Shown here in pieces: positions 51,901 through 61,336 of a stretch of DNA of 64,000 bases. The translations under genes and the position numbers were made by a program. Below the pieces are notes generated by a model. The model had not been told where the DNA came from. It was given only the letters and a program-made list of their open reading frames with translations, and made no database searches. The DNA is from Leuctra nigra. Its lineage: Eukaryota > Arthropoda > Insecta > Plecoptera > Leuctridae. Positions within the stretch are counted from its first letter, which is position 1, and each line of letters starts with the position of its first letter. Location: contig OW203769.1 in NCBI GenBank assembly GCA_934045905.1, positions 26,133,705 through 26,197,704 of the forward strand. The letters run 5' to 3'.

Positions 51901-54559
51901 CTTCGCCCTGGAAAATTGTTGCATTTCTGAAGCAAATTTAGGACACGTAAGCACCAAAAATTCAATTTTCTTAACATCCAGTGAGTGAACATCTTTACTT
52001 ACATAATAAAATTCTCAAAAAACCCAAACATTCGTCAAATTTTTAGAAAACCAACCAGACAAAAAGAAGAGGACATATCCGGGTAAAAACGGACAAATGG
52101 CAACTCTAATCCTATCCTCAAAAATAATAATTTATAAGTAAATGATTTTTACCTAGCTTCTTGCGTTTCTTCAGCGCTGCACGCAGATCGGCCAGCGACA
52201 TCTTCGAGTACTGGTTACGGCGTTTCTTCTTTTGCTCGTTCACGGCCGTCGCCTTGTTCAGTTGGCGTGTGGGAGCAAGTCCTCCGCCGTGTCTGACGAT
52301 GGTTCGGAACCGAGACTTCAGCTGGTTCTTGTCTCGATTGGGGAAGTACTTCTTGATGAGGTTCCAGCTCTTGCGCTCGCCGAAGCGACTCACCAGGTTG
52401 ACCAGGAGCTTGTCTTCGCTGGGTTGGAAGTTGCCGTACACGCAGTTGGACGTCAGCAGATGGTAGCGCTTGCGAACCTGATCGACGTGGCGGTCGGGCA
52501 AGATGCGAGGCACCACCGTGTTGAAGTCCGTGCCCAGCTCGCGCACACCTGCACAAAGCAAACACATCAACCATCATGTATAGGTTAGCCTACCGATGTA
52601 TACCCATGTATAGGTTAGTTTACCTACCGAAAAGGACTAATTGTGTGTGTTATTCGGACCTTACTCCCCCCTTGGCAAATTATTACCTAGGTACCTAGTT
52701 AAAGAGACTAAAAAATAGGATTCCGATTCTAATTCCCTGAAATAATTTAACTTCCCCTTCCAACAATGTGGGTTGGAGATGGGGGGAAGGGGGAGATAGC
52801 TCCGCCATCCTCTGGGGCAGTAGGTAGTCGCTAACCAGTGGTCCGTGGGAGAAATTTTTGGTGGTCCGCAGGGAAATTTGGAAGTTTACTTTTAACTTTC
52901 AATGCAATTTATAGGTACCTACCTACCTAGGTACCTACCTACTTTACTAGTAAATTGTTAACTATTTCTTACCATCTGAGAGTGTTGAACAGTTGATAAA
53001 ATTGATTTAAATAAATGAATGCACCCACCTTGTAAGATAATCAAGTCCTCCTCATCAGAGAAGCGGCCCCGCTTGATGTTGGGCAGCAACCGCTTCCAGC
53101 GACGACACAACTGATCTCGACTCCGATCCTTCATCAGAAACTCCAGCTTGCTCCACGAGATGTAATTCCCGAACCGAGACATCTGCACTCGGCTGCGCAG
53201 CTCTTCGTCCTCGTCAGCCGAGAAGAACAGCTTCTTCCTGTAGATCAGACTGTGATATTGAGCGCAGCACATGTACGCCGACCGTTGGCTCCCCAGCTCA
53301 ACGGCAATCTCTTCCCATCCTTGAGAGTGGTGTTCCGAAGCAATGGCAATCAGACGGGCATCTTCCTCGGCGGTCCACTCGGCCTTGTTGAATCTAGGAT
53401 GGAGATAGTTCCGCCACATGATCCGGCAGTTGTGTGATCCGATTTCACCGTTCAGATCCTGAACAGAGAGCTTCATCCAGTCGTATTCTCTGTTGTGTGA
53501 ACCAACTAGCTCCTCCAGTGAAAGATTATCATAGCTCTTCTCGTCAGTGTTAGCGAGCTCGCTTTCCAATCGCAGCTTTTCTTCCGGGTCTTCGCAGATC
53601 TTGAGCGATCTCTTGAGGTCGTTTTTGTATTGTTCTCGTTTATCCTGCAAGAAGCGAATCTCCTCCGATCGAATGGCTTTCAGAAGTTTGTCGGCACGAG
53701 ATTTGGTCCATGTGTGGTTTTGTTCCCATGAGAAGTTTGGTTTTTGAATTCGAAAAGCTCTTTTCTTGGCAACGTCTTCGTTTGGTGGCGCCGAAAAACA
53801 ATCGTGATCTTTGAAATAGGGCATCCCTAGACGGTACAGTATACCGAATAAAGAGAGTCTATTATATTTTGAATTACTTGCACCCTGCTCAATTTGTTTT
53901 GTAACTTGGACATATTTAGATTTTACCTCTTGAAGTTTCAATTTGAGGGCTGTTTCAAATTTTATCAATGAATTTAAACAGTTCTTGCTAGCCTCCTGAC
54001 ATTTTCTGCTACGATCTAAAGTTCCGCCCTGACTTTTACTGTGCGTATTAGCAAGAATGGAATCACTACTTTGTGTACAAACGCTGAAAGCTTGCCGAGA
54101 ATCCCAAGGTGTCAAAGATCCTCCTTGTGATTCTTCACAGAAATAAGCCTTCATTCTCTCTAGTTCCTCATCAATTGTATTCTCACAATCTTCCTTTATT
54201 GTCACATTGCTAAAATAGCTATTGGAATCGCAGTTTGCAGGTCTATCGTCGATCCCAGAAAAGTCATCGGAATCAGATAAATCACTTTCATCATCTTCCG
54301 AGATTTCAGCAAGAGCTACAATCTTTGAAATCATATCATTTCTGCGTCCGATATCACTTTCTTGCTTTGTTGATGTATGCAAAACATCTTTGCTGGGAGA
54401 CAGACTGTCAACAGATTCTGTAAGATTAAGGTTAGGCGTTACTCCAGGATGTTTTCTCTCATCTAACTTATCATCCACGACTCCTAAACCCAGAGAAAGA
54501 TCGAATGTTGGGAAAAAATTGTGGTCTTCTTCCAATTCTGAAGGTTCACTTGACTCCAT
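26207..54559 (-). CDS. SNAPC4: snRNA-activating protein complex subunit 4 (SNAPC4/SNAP190-like), seven exons (gene span)
   Basis: This gene encodes the large Myb-type subunit of SNAPc, which binds the proximal sequence element of snRNA promoters in the nucleus. Exons: 53029-54559, 52153-52548, 40227-42773, 38684-38871, 36113-36259, 35719-35886, 26207-26338. Phases close and the sum is 5109 bp (1702 residues; human SNAPC4 is about 1470). An acidic N terminus is followed by a helical segment, then half and full Myb repeats at roughly residues 375-600 (AEWTAEEDARLIAI, KLFFSADEDEELR, KRGRFSDEEDLIIL, YGNFQPSEDKLLVNL). Exon 3 holds an expanded 48-residue repeat. The C terminus is basic and Ser/Lys-rich. 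Introns 2, 4 and 6 are loaded with transposons. The 5' Myb part is secure; exons 4-7 are assigned by phase and order. Confidence 0.85.
26416..27068. mobile_element. hAT-type element, perfect 8-bp duplication ATTAAATC
   Basis: The ends TAGAGATGGGCCGATAC and inverted TAGAGATGGGTCGATAC are flanked by identical octamers at 26408-26415 and 27069-27076. Many GTATCGG repeats occur near both ends, as is usual for hAT transposase binding. No transposase. It is in SNAPC4 intron 6, 77 bp from exon 7. Confidence 0.88.
28771..29462 (-). pseudogene. Decayed PIF1-type helicase (Helitron-like remnant)
   Basis: Two broken segments match the C-terminal half of PIF1/Helitron helicases. The upstream one has FLLGVDFRQTLPVLQGG (motif III-like GDFRQ.LPV) and LRLNVNMRV. 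The downstream one has SMTINSSQGQTFSRVGLFLY and KNVFLHSQL (helicase motif V/VI, SQGQT). The Walker A part and rolling-circle domain are not found and frames are interrupted. Inactive. Confidence 0.7.
30478..30750. mobile_element. hAT-type MITE, 8-bp duplication AGTGTGGC
   Basis: The ends TAGTGTTAGGA and inverted TAGTGTTGGGA are flanked by perfect octamers at 30470-30477 and 30751-30758. TTTTCATG/TTTTCAAG repeats lie near the ends. Non-coding, in SNAPC4 intron 6. Confidence 0.85.
32029..32090 (+). mobile_element. tRNA-like fragment
   Basis: It reads GGTTGGTTAGCCCATTGGCT then CGGGGTTCGATTCCCCGTCA: a convincing T-arm and a D-arm-like start, but no anticodon stem of normal length. It is tRNA-derived (SINE-like), not a functional tRNA. 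Confidence 0.5.
33040..33114 (+). mobile_element. tRNA-like fragment (SINE head)
   Basis: It contains GTAGCTCAGGCGGTAAGGCG, an anticodon arm TTTGC-CTGCGGT-GCAAG and T-arm ACCGG-TTCGAAT-CTGGT. The 3' acceptor CGGGGAC does not pair with the 5' side, so it is a tRNA-derived element rather than a gene. Confidence 0.55.
35475..35525 (-). mobile_element. SINE tail fragment
   Basis: The plus strand shares GGGCTTAACGTCGCACTGTT and CTGCAG..AAGCTAATGGCGAC with the SINE at 6826-7101. Only the tail is present. It lies just beyond SNAPC4 exon 6, in intron 6. Confidence 0.55.
35719..35886 (-). CDS. SNAPC4: SNAPC4 exon 6 (assigned by phase)
   Basis: A 168-bp exon from TTTCAG to GTGAGT, phase 0 at both ends. 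It encodes an acidic charged helix (SEDDDEKLEREVDADIEAAE) and a basic end ESRRKKKQMAGCPISRKV. An alternative donor four bases upstream is possible but would break phase with exon 7. Confidence 0.7.
36113..36259 (-). CDS. SNAPC4: SNAPC4 exon 5 (assigned by phase)
   Basis: A 147-bp exon (TTCCAG to GTAGGT), phase 0 at both ends. It encodes RERVHGGSPTKIKDSAAIQT and a Lys/Ser/Pro-rich stretch ending TSPQKTNK. It is low-complexity, nuclear-tail-like sequence with no recognised domain. Confidence 0.7.
36382..37244. mobile_element. hAT-type element, 8-bp duplication AGTATTGT
   Basis: The ends TAGAGCCAGTTTTAAATGGT are perfect inverted repeats. Identical octamers lie at 36374-36381 and 37245-37252. 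Subterminal CGCGAA motifs recur. No coding sequence. In SNAPC4 intron 4, upstream of exon 5 on the minus strand. Confidence 0.88.
37789..38022. mobile_element. Hairpin MITE, 8-bp duplication CTGAAGAA
   Basis: The ends CACAGCCTTCTCGACAGTCA are perfect inverted repeats. Identical octamers lie at 37781-37788 and 38023-38030. An inner palindrome centres on AATAAAATGTACTA. The 8-bp duplication fits hAT. In SNAPC4 intron 4. Confidence 0.85.
38265..38550. mobile_element. Hairpin MITE with TA edges
   Basis: The ends AAGCTGGGTTCCCATACTTC are inverted, with TA at 38263-38264 and 38551-38552. The arms pair for over 120 bp. It lies about 130 bp past the exon 4 donor of SNAPC4, in intron 4. Confidence 0.75.
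38684..38871 (-). CDS. SNAPC4: SNAPC4 exon 4 (assigned by phase)
   Basis: The exon follows GCTCCCAG and encodes AELWQERLTTLFTMPGLMTQ, QAMRKRTEREHTNVFMDGNE and SDETVNQVRNAVKNTKRHN before donor GTGAGG. It enters in phase 1, matching exon 3, and leaves in phase 0. Coding character is clear; membership in this gene is inferred. Confidence 0.75.
40227..42773 (-). CDS. SNAPC4: SNAPC4 exon 3 with expanded repeat
   Basis: A 2547-bp exon from acceptor CCTAG (42774-42775) to donor AGAG|GTGAGG. It begins RPKQLGRIDADFERYFSVGY and continues with a hydrophobic helix SLSVMHSLFVLLGVKLNLP. Degenerate then near-perfect copies of NATPLTPAQIKLLQAQGKLI follow. The exon ends RLYYEMRKNWNRKRKLVEL and KR. A stop lies at 40183 in the same frame past the donor, so an intron-retained form would end there. 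Confidence 0.85.
40650..41600 (-). repeat. Tandem 144-bp (48-residue) coding repeat in SNAPC4 exon 3
   Basis: Six near-identical units are spaced 144 bp apart (markers at 40821, 40965 and so on). Each encodes IKNATPLTPAQIKLLQAQGK, then LIKV and a variable linker such as HPKAIQSS..LDQ..KPQE. A seventh, diverged unit reads TPLTPAQIKILQSKG. Four older copies lie upstream (for example KNATVLSSSQVELLQSQGKI). The units differ mostly at linker residues, which suggests recent unequal exchange within an old helical repeat. Confidence 0.9.
43225..45374 (+). CDS. SWIM zinc finger + YqaJ-type nuclease, three exons (transposon accessory protein)
   Basis: Exons 43225-43550, 44095-44294 and 44392-45374 join in phase to 1509 bp (502 residues). 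The ATG at 43225 is chosen because the frame upstream has no earlier ATG. Exon 1 ends in a SWIM motif (SCKAGQSGRCKHVTAVLMML). Exon 3 carries the YqaJ/lambda-exonuclease-like fold: ITGSRCYELY, a GN..RHGNECEPLARASY helix, LGYSPDGVV and the catalytic-looking E.K of ILIEIKSPKA, then YFGQVQLGMEVL. Such proteins are thought to process DNA ends. No stop or frameshift is visible, so the copy may be functional. A partial duplicate of its 3' end follows. Confidence 0.85.
45560..45765 (+). pseudogene. Duplicated, decayed 3' end of the YqaJ gene
   Basis: This stretch repeats the end of the YqaJ exon: AAAAAATGTCACTTCATC, TATTTACACTGTG.AAT, TTATTATGAGAA and CTTCCAAAGCTGGTAGAAAA recur in order, with small indels and a different stop context. 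It lies about 190 bp after the intact stop. It looks like a local tandem duplication of roughly 390 bp that has since decayed. Confidence 0.75.
46294..46452. mobile_element. Short hairpin MITE with TA flanks, nested in the ISL2EU element
   Basis: The inverted ends are CAGTTCGGCGTAGCTCC, with TA on both sides (46292-46293, 46453-46454). The arms pair over most of the 159 bp. It lies just beyond the 3' end of the transposase gene. The CAGTT start and TA target resemble those of its host element. Confidence 0.75.
46636..49205 (-). CDS. THAP-domain DDE transposase (DDE_Tnp_4 type), three exons
   Basis: Exons 48986-49205, 48490-48640 and 46636-47728 join in phase to 1464 bp (487 residues). The THAP domain opens with FCSVSQCSSRPTESISMHTF and continues with W..AL, CSLHF and, across the first intron, KRWALQKTAVPS (C2CH plus AVPT-like box). 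Exon 3 has a conserved helix-turn-helix-like block (SFRCLAVLFQCSPSTCQNYF) and a DDE catalytic core: VVLDGTE, DAVMVDKGF and RARVHVERSIQRIK. It acts as the transposase of the surrounding 6.8-kb element. All three catalytic acidic residues are present. An independent MITE sits in intron 2. Confidence 0.88.
47802..47971. mobile_element. Short hairpin MITE with TA flanks in the transposase intron
   Basis: The inverted ends start CAGTTTGTTTTTCC / CAGTTCGTTTTTCC and extend through CTATGTTTGAACTCTC. TA flanks lie at 47800-47801 and 47972-47973. It sits inside intron 2 of the THAP-DDE gene, about 75 bp upstream of the exon 3 acceptor. Confidence 0.72.
50018..50125. repeat. Small foldback sequence
   Basis: CTGGCCGCACTGGTGCTGCA at the left and its near complement at the right pair over about 33 bp around an AT-rich loop containing TGACGTCA. 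No clear target duplication. In SNAPC4 intron 2. Confidence 0.55.
50349..51156. mobile_element. hAT-type element, perfect 8-bp duplication ATTTTGAT
   Basis: The left end CAGTGTTGGGTA and inverted right end CAGTGTTGGGTAAG match. Identical octamers lie at 50341-50348 and 51157-51164. Dense GGAACTA/TAGTTCC repeats occupy both subterminal regions. No transposase. In SNAPC4 intron 2, upstream of the ISL2EU element on the coding strand. Confidence 0.9.
52153..52548 (-). CDS. SNAPC4: SNAPC4 exon 2: Myb repeats Rc/Rd
   Basis: The exon follows TGTGCAG and continues the split Myb repeat as VRELGTDFNTVVPRILPDRH...VRKRYHLL. A further repeat follows (FQPSEDKLLVNLVSRFGERK, NQLKSRFRTIVRH). A basic tail RNQYSKMSLADLRAALKKRK precedes donor GTAAAA. 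The exon is GC-richer than its surroundings, as expected for conserved coding sequence. Confidence 0.87.
53029..54559 (-). CDS. SNAPC4: SNAPC4 exon 1
   Basis: It starts at the ATG at 54559 (MESSEPSELEED). It covers an acidic leader, a helical region with HTWTKSRADKLLKAIRSEEI as in vertebrate SNAP190, the block LVGSHNREYDWMKLS, and the first Myb repeats. The donor GTGGGT splits the third full repeat (EEDLIILQ|G). The exon alone reads open to 52958, but the extra residues past the donor look like intron. Confidence 0.88.
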
Positions 54560-56913
54560 TATTTAAATATATTGTAATTAAATGTAAATTATAAATCGTT
54601 GCACATCTTACGAATAACGTGCGTTCCCTGACAGATCAACACAAGACAGACCGACCGGCGCCATGTTGTTTGTAGTAATATCGAATCGAATATCGAAATG
54701 CGCGTCGTTTCGTTCGACTCTGCTCTTGAGTCATCTTAACCTTGAATTTAAATAATATGCGCGGCTACAATCTAGCGATTAAATTTTGTAGATCCATCCA
54801 CAAATGATTAGCTAAGTATAAGTATCAAGTCGAACACTTGAATGCCCGTGATATGCAAATTATAGCACGTATAATCTGAAATTTGAATGTAGCTAATTTA
54901 TCAATTTTAATATTTGTTTTTCTAAACATAATGACATTTCACCCAGAAAGTTCTTTTTAGTATGTCTTGAATGCTTTCATACAGTAATTTAAGCAAAGAT
55001 TAAGATGAACTCTCTATCAACTAGGAAAACGCTCTGTTTCGAAGTTTTTGCTAGACATTGGGAAGAGCCGAACAAAAGCAATATAAAATATATGAAATTC
55101 AAATTTACTTCAAGAAATCTGACAAATATTTCCAAACACGCATAAAATTCTGTAAAAATTTCAATACATTTTAAAACGACGGATTATAATAAAACGAAGA
55201 AGTTGATATACCTACTATGGGAGACCTATAAAAAAAATTAACAACGCCTGTACTATATAAACTTATTTATAAAATAGTTCAAAATTTGTTACCATTATAC
55301 TTACAGAACAAAGTTGAACTAATAAGTGACATTCATTCACATTGTACCAGAGCCAGTAATAGTAATAATATTTTTATTGATTAGCCAAAACTTCAACCAT
55401 AAAATCTCTTTTTGTTCAAGGTGCTAGGCTCTACAATGACATTCCTGTATCCTAGACAGGAGCATAGTTAATATTAAAGTGTTTAAATCAATGTGTATAG
55501 AGTTTATAAATAAGGGACGAGCATAGCAATATGCGATATGATTTTAAATTATTGTTATTGTTTATTCTAATGTATATATTGACATGCATATCAATGTAAT
55601 TTTGATTGTCTAAAATGTGTATTCCTGAAAGCGTTACGCTTACAAATAAAATAAATAAATAAATAATAATAATAAAAGCACACATTAAAATACGAAGGCA
55701 ATATTTCGACAGTGCTTCGGCTATGTTTCCTCTGGCCTAATCTGACTGACGGGAAAATCTTAGTGTTCACAAGGAGCATCGGGAAAACGTCCATGACTTT
55801 AATTTCAGGCAAATATTGTAAGAAATGTCAGCTGAGTTTAATATTTAGCGAAATCAACCCATTTTGGAAAGTCAACAAAATATCCGGGACGATCCAAACT
55901 GGTTCAAGACGATTCACAGAAAAGATCGAAACTGAATAACCGTTCAAACATAGGAAGCTGAAACTTGGCATGAATAATCATTAAAGTCCTTTTCCGACAT
56001 TTTTATTGCAATTTTTCTAAAATAAAGTCGGTAGTTAGGTACCTAAGGATATCTAAATTGGTAGGTACCGGATTTTTCGTCGAGAAAACCCACATTTATT
56101 TGTGCCTGTGGCTGTGGCCAGCTTAGATATCAAGTTATTGACAAAAAGAAACTTGGTGCCCTCTTCGCCTATTCACAACGAAGACAACGCGCCCACTTGC
56201 AAGTCTGTAGAGTAAAAATTGCGGTCTGCAATTTTTTTACAAAAAATTGCAATGAAACAGCAATATTTCGTCAAAAAATCGCAACTAAAATATTGGTGGC
56301 GAAAATGGTCAAGTGGGAATTGTAGAATCACTAATAGAACGAGTAAAATACAATTATCATCCTCTTATGTGCAGCAGTTTGGCTAATTTCGTGTTTTATA
56401 ATATGTTTAGTCGCGTGGTACCAGTCACATAAAATGTAAACTTTAAGGTAGCACAACTGATATCTCTTATCATCCAAATAAGCCTATTTTTGGCAGAGGT
56501 ATACCCAATACCCCAATAATACCCAATAATAATCACTATTTACACGATACTGTGAAATATGAACAACTTCTCGTGTCTAGATTTTGAGATATTGTAGTTA
56601 TAAATTCCTATTTTTAACATGTAGTCTTATGGGGGCCATTAAAATCATGACGATTTTCATGCTAATTTTGAGTTTTTAATTTTACTGAGGTTCAACGTTT
56701 TTTCAAAAAACTGATTTCTAGATAGATAGTTGGGCATTATATTAGGAAAAAAATTGAAAACAATACCAACGTGTGCTATTTTAAAAGTTATCAACCAAAA
56801 ACTAAATGATTTCCCTATACCTCCTGTCTGTTTTATCTATTGTTGAAACAGGAGTTTTGTTCATTCTCAGAAGGCAATAAATTGAAACCTCGCTATACGA
56901 CAGGGGTTGCAAG
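54560..56913. other. Upstream flank of SNAPC4, no further gene recognised
   Basis: The first 160 bp probably hold the promoter and 5' UTR of SNAPC4 (CGCCATGTTG near 54660 and repeated ATATCGAA). No TATA box could be assigned. The rest is AT-rich without recognised features. Confidence 0.5.
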
Positions 56914-57660
56914 TTAACCCTTTTCCGGGCAAATTATTTAAGCTTATGGAAACCAGTGACAACAGCAAATTAGTGAATTAGATCACATTTAAAGCATGTT
57001 GACACTTTTTTTTTTTTTTTTTTTTAATTTTCACTTAAAAAAATTTGGTGGGATAAATACTTCCCGCCGCCCATATAAGAAGAAAATGCGTTGTAAAAAT
57101 ATTTTTTTGTTTATTTTTTTTTGAATAATATATATTTTTGAATCGAGATTTTGATTTTGTTAGAACTGCATACTTAAATACATAATTTATGGTTAAAAGA
57201 AAAGAAAATATCCATGATTATCTAAAACATAACCTATCAGTTTCGAATAAGAGAGACTATAGGTTGGGCCGTGGGAAGACTACTTCCCGTTTGTAAATGA
57301 TTTCGTAATAAAAAAAAATTTAGCGGTCAAATGTTCATCAAATATTTATCTAATATTACTTACATGATACCTTACATAAAACATTTACACTTTAGGTTAT
57401 CAATCCAAATTTACATATAGATATTGAGATATAAATCGATTTTTTGACGAAATTTGTGGTACCGTGTGTCATTTGCTATTTGCCACGGCTTTCTTGATGG
57501 TCTAGATCTCAATTTTACCGACCAAACATTTTTTTTGAAGTTGTGTAATATGCACATAGATAGCGCCACATCAAAGACCCGGGAAATATATCACCCGTCG
57601 CCCATACAACGCATAGAAGTTACTGGGAAAACCGTTTCCCACCGCCCGGGAAAGGGTTAA
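56914..57660. mobile_element. piggyBac-like MITE with TTAA edges
   Basis: Left TTAACCCTTTTCCGGGC and right GCCCGGGAAAGGGTTAA are inverted, with TTAA at both edges, as piggyBac elements leave. Inner motifs such as CCCGCCGCCCATA occur near both ends. A T/A-rich stretch lies at 57007-57026. No transposase frame. Confidence 0.78.
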
Positions 57661-58380
57661 ATACAATTTTATGATTTATTTATACTTAAATATAGTTGAA
57701 ATGTAGGAAAACGTTTCCTGAACTTGTAATTTCAATTTTTTATTTTTTTTGTATATGTATAATAAAGGTACTACCTTAAGTTGATTAAGTATGCGTGGGA
57801 GAATTGTCATAATTTTGATTTTGATTTAGCCGTCCCATTGATTAAGGAAAACTACTGTATAGGAAACGTAAATTTATTGAGTTGGCCTTCATTACCTGAA
57901 TGGACAATAACGTATTGAGTCAGGGCAGTTGCTTCTTCCCTGCCACCTGGATTACGTTATTGCAGCCGTGTGTAAGAGAGAGAGCGAAGCGCGCTTTAGA
58001 TAACAGTGCTGATTTCATTGATAATAACAAGGATTTTTTTTGTCTCTTTCACTTCCGGTTTTAATGGCACTCGACATCTATGGTCATACTGGCCAGCTTT
58101 AATTTATATTCGATGTAGTTTTATAATGTATTAATTTATTATTATGCTATATAGGTATTTTCACTCGTTGTACTTTGGCACATAGGCCAGTTAGTAGTTG
58201 TTTAAAATTCAGAATTATTCTGTTATTTAATGGCGCCTGACATGGTCAGATAGGCCAGCAGTATTTATCGCCACAATCCTTACTGCCAATAACAAGGATT
58301 GATTGTGGGAACCTCACCATCAGCCAATGCGTTTCGTTCAAAACCCGTGTTATGATTTGTTTGATGTACTAATATTAGCA

Positions 58381-59317
58381 TTGTACAAAAACAAAAACTT
58401 GTATATAGACTGCCAAGCACCTTTCCCCCTAAAAGGATTGAGATCTAAAAGAAGGTCGCAGCAATAATATATTGTTGAAACATTTTCGCACCTAAAATTC
58501 GTGAAATCATTTCGCCCAGTTACTGCCGCCAAGCACAACATTATAAACCAAACATTGTACCCAAATTTGAGATTGAAAAAATCTCTATGTGAACCATCAT
58601 AGTATAAACTTTAAAACAATTATACTCATTTAAAACTAAAAATAGAAAGTATTCAAATTTTAAAAACGTAAACAAAATCAATTTAAAAACATTTTTTTTA
58701 CATAACTTAAAATACAAATTAAAAAAAATTATTTAAAATTAAATAAAACAAAATAAAAGTAAAAAAAATAAAAATAAAGCTTGGCGCATTGTGTCAAGGA
58801 GGGGGCAACATAAAAAGAAAATGTCGACCAAGGAGACGACGAAAGAAAGAGGAAGAAGAAGATGATGAAGGAAAGAAGGAAGAAGTCAACATGACGGTGC
58901 AAATTCAATGCGCCAAGCTTTATTTTTATTTTTTTTACTTTTATTTTGTTTTATTTAATTTTAAATAATTTTTTTTAATTTGTATTTTAAGTTATGAAAA
59001 AAAAAATGTTTTTTAATTGATTTTGTTTACGTTTTTAAAATTTGAATACTTTCTATTTTTAGTTTTAAATGAGTATAATTGTTTTAAAGTTTATACTATG
59101 ATGGTTCACATAGAGATTTTTTCAATCTCAAATTTGGGTACAATGTTTGGTTTATAATGTTGTGCTTGGCGGCAGTAACTGGGCGAAATGATTTCACGAA
59201 TTTTAAGTGCGAAAATGTTTCAACAATATATTATTGCTGCGACCTTCTTTTAGATCTCAATCCTTTTAGGGGGAAAGGTGCTTGGCAGTCTATATACAAG
59301 TTTTTGTTTTTGTACAA
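58381..59317. mobile_element. Long foldback element, ~410-bp near-perfect arms
   Basis: The arms 58381-58790 and 58907-59317 pair almost throughout (outer end TTGTACAAAAACAAAAACTT, inner end AGCTTGGCGCATTG). They enclose a 116-bp purine-rich loop (GGAAGAAGAAGATGATGAAG). A 54-residue open stretch appears in both arms in opposite orientation and is not convincing coding sequence. Confidence 0.8.
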
Positions 59318-59839
59318 CATGTCACATGAGGTGGTAGTTTACAGCAGCTTTCATTGATCATTGAGTGTTACCTATCATTACATTGTTAACGCCAACAACG
59401 TCACTTCTTGTCTAAAAATTTCTGTTTTTCTTCCAATAGTTCCCAAGTTAGTATAACGAAAGGGTCAATTTCTTTTGGTTGAATATGAGTTATCTCAACT
59501 TTTAAATTGCTAAAAGTTCACAACTTGTGAATAACGTAAATTGTAGGTGTATTGTTCCGGTGTAGACCGGAATTTGTGCGTCATCTCGTACTACGCATAT
59601 TAGTTGCCAGTTGGTAAACTGAAAGGTACACGAAAGGTAGATGATTGTAAATGCGTTTCCTTAATTTTAAATTCTTCTAAGTTCACTTTTTTATGTAATT
59701 TAAACTCTATTGGTAAAGCGTTAAGGCTTACAGATGTTTACAGCACATTTTAAATAAAATCCGGATGTGTTTTGGAAGGCAATATAACTTAAAAGGAACT
59801 TATTTCATAAGTTAACTTTCCAGTTTCTGGAAACTTTCC

Positions 59840-59911
59840 AGGTAGGTAACTAACCAGTTCTTTATTTGAACTGGAACTAGTTCCTTTTTTTGAGGAACTA
59901 ATCCAACACTG
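59840..59911. mobile_element. End fragment of the GGAACTA hAT family
   Basis: It reads ACTGGAACTAGTTCCTTTTT, TGAGGAACTAATCCAACACTG, the right end of the same family as 50349-51156. The left end is not found. Confidence 0.5.
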
Positions 59912-60674
59912 CTGTTTAGTGATAGTTCCATAACATGGATTATGCCGCAAATTTTTCCGCCAACAGTTTAAAAACGTACCAAAGATCACGAGTGGGGTTA
60001 TGCAGAATATGCATATATAATTTTCTATTATTACCTACGGGTGATTTTTTAAATTAGGGGATGTTGGAAGGGATCAAGTATCGTACGGTATGGGTTATTT
60101 CATATAGAATGAGTACACCAAATTTGGTTGAGATCGGTCAAAGGGTGTAGGAGAAAATAAGAACGTTCATACCAAGAAGCCTTTTCCTTTGTTCATGCGC
60201 AGAGAGACACTACTGAAAGTTAAAGGAATTACGGCAAAGGATGTGGCCATTTGATATTGCCTTGTTGTGAAAATTGATTTTGAAGATGTCAACCTAGAGT
60301 TCCTTTAAGATTAAGTAGCTGAGCCACCTGGTGTTTATAGTGCTGGTTGGGAAGGAGTAGGACGTATATCATTAACAGTCACAAAACACACCAACACACG
60401 AACAAACCAACAAAGAACGGTCAACCTGATTGTACCTGACTGATTGCCAAGATACCCGAGAAGCTAAAGCACGATTTTTGCCGGAGAACAGACGCATAAT
60501 CCTTGATCACACGCTTATAAATTCCCTAAGGTGTCTACCGCTTACATCGGTATGTACGAGGGACAATCAATTAAAAATCAATGTACCTACACATATTTTG
60601 TTTAAATCTCACTAAATGATAATTAACATAAAAAATCTCAAATGATTAAAAATATATATATATATATATATATA

Positions 60675-60860
60675 TTAAGTAATTCATATTCGGTTTTTGC
60701 TACGTATTTATTTCAATAGCCGACGTTTCGTCCGTCCTCCGACAGACTTTTTCAAGGCTCAAGCAAACAAACTAATAAAATAAGAGTAAATTCAAAACAC
60801 ACTACTTTCTATACAAGTGGAAATGCAGTAAATGTCAACATGACAGAAAATCAAAAAACA
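60675..60860 (-). repeat. Penelope-like terminal repeat, copy 1
   Basis: 186 bp repeated nearly exactly at 61016-61201. On the minus strand it contains CTTGAAAAA, then a 7-bp stem GTCTGTC/GACGGAC with a GGAG loop, then GAAACGTCGG. This is the arrangement seen in Penelope-like element terminal regions. Confidence 0.6.
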
Positions 60861-61015
60861 CGTAGCAAAAACCGAATATGAATTACTTAATAAATCATGG
60901 CTACGAATCTGAAACCATTCACCAACATATATATATATTTTTTTTTATATTTTTTTTATATTTTTTTTTTTTATTTTATTTTTTCTCATTGTTATCATAT
61001 ATATATATATATATA

Positions 61016-61201
61016 TTAAGTAATTCATATTCGGTTTTTGCTACGTATTTATTTCAATAGCCGACGTTTCGTCCGTCCTCCGACAGACTTTTTCAAGGCT
61101 CAAGCAAACAAACTAATAAAATAAGAGTAAATTCAAAACACACTACTTTCTATACAAGTGGAAATGCAGTAAATGTCAACATGACAGAAAATCAAAAAAC
61201 A
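61016..61201 (-). repeat. Penelope-like terminal repeat, copy 2
   Basis: Direct repeat of 60675-60860, separated by about 155 bp. That spacer also carries an inverted copy of the first 30 bp (CGTAGCAAAAACCGAATATG), followed by an AT microsatellite. Confidence 0.6.
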
Positions 61202-61212
61202 GATAAAGTTAT

Positions 61213-61336
61213 ATATATATATATGATAACAACAATATATATAACATATATATATATATATATATCATATATATATCATATCATATATCATATCATATAT
61301 ATATATATCATATATATATATATATATATATATATG
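61213..61336. repeat. (AT)n / ATATC microsatellite
   Basis: Long alternating AT runs with interspersed ATATCAT units. Further AT runs flank the terminal repeats near 60652-60674 and 61000-61016. Confidence 0.9.

Noticed and set aside
58350..59357. Small protein MLCLAAVTGRNDFTNF... present on both strands
   Set aside because: It lies in both arms of a perfect inverted repeat and resembles no known protein; it is a by-product of the hairpin.
60722..60760. Canonical hammerhead ribozyme in the terminal repeat
   Set aside because: The stem and GAAA are present but the CTGANGA box has become CTTGAAAAA, so I call it only a structural relative.
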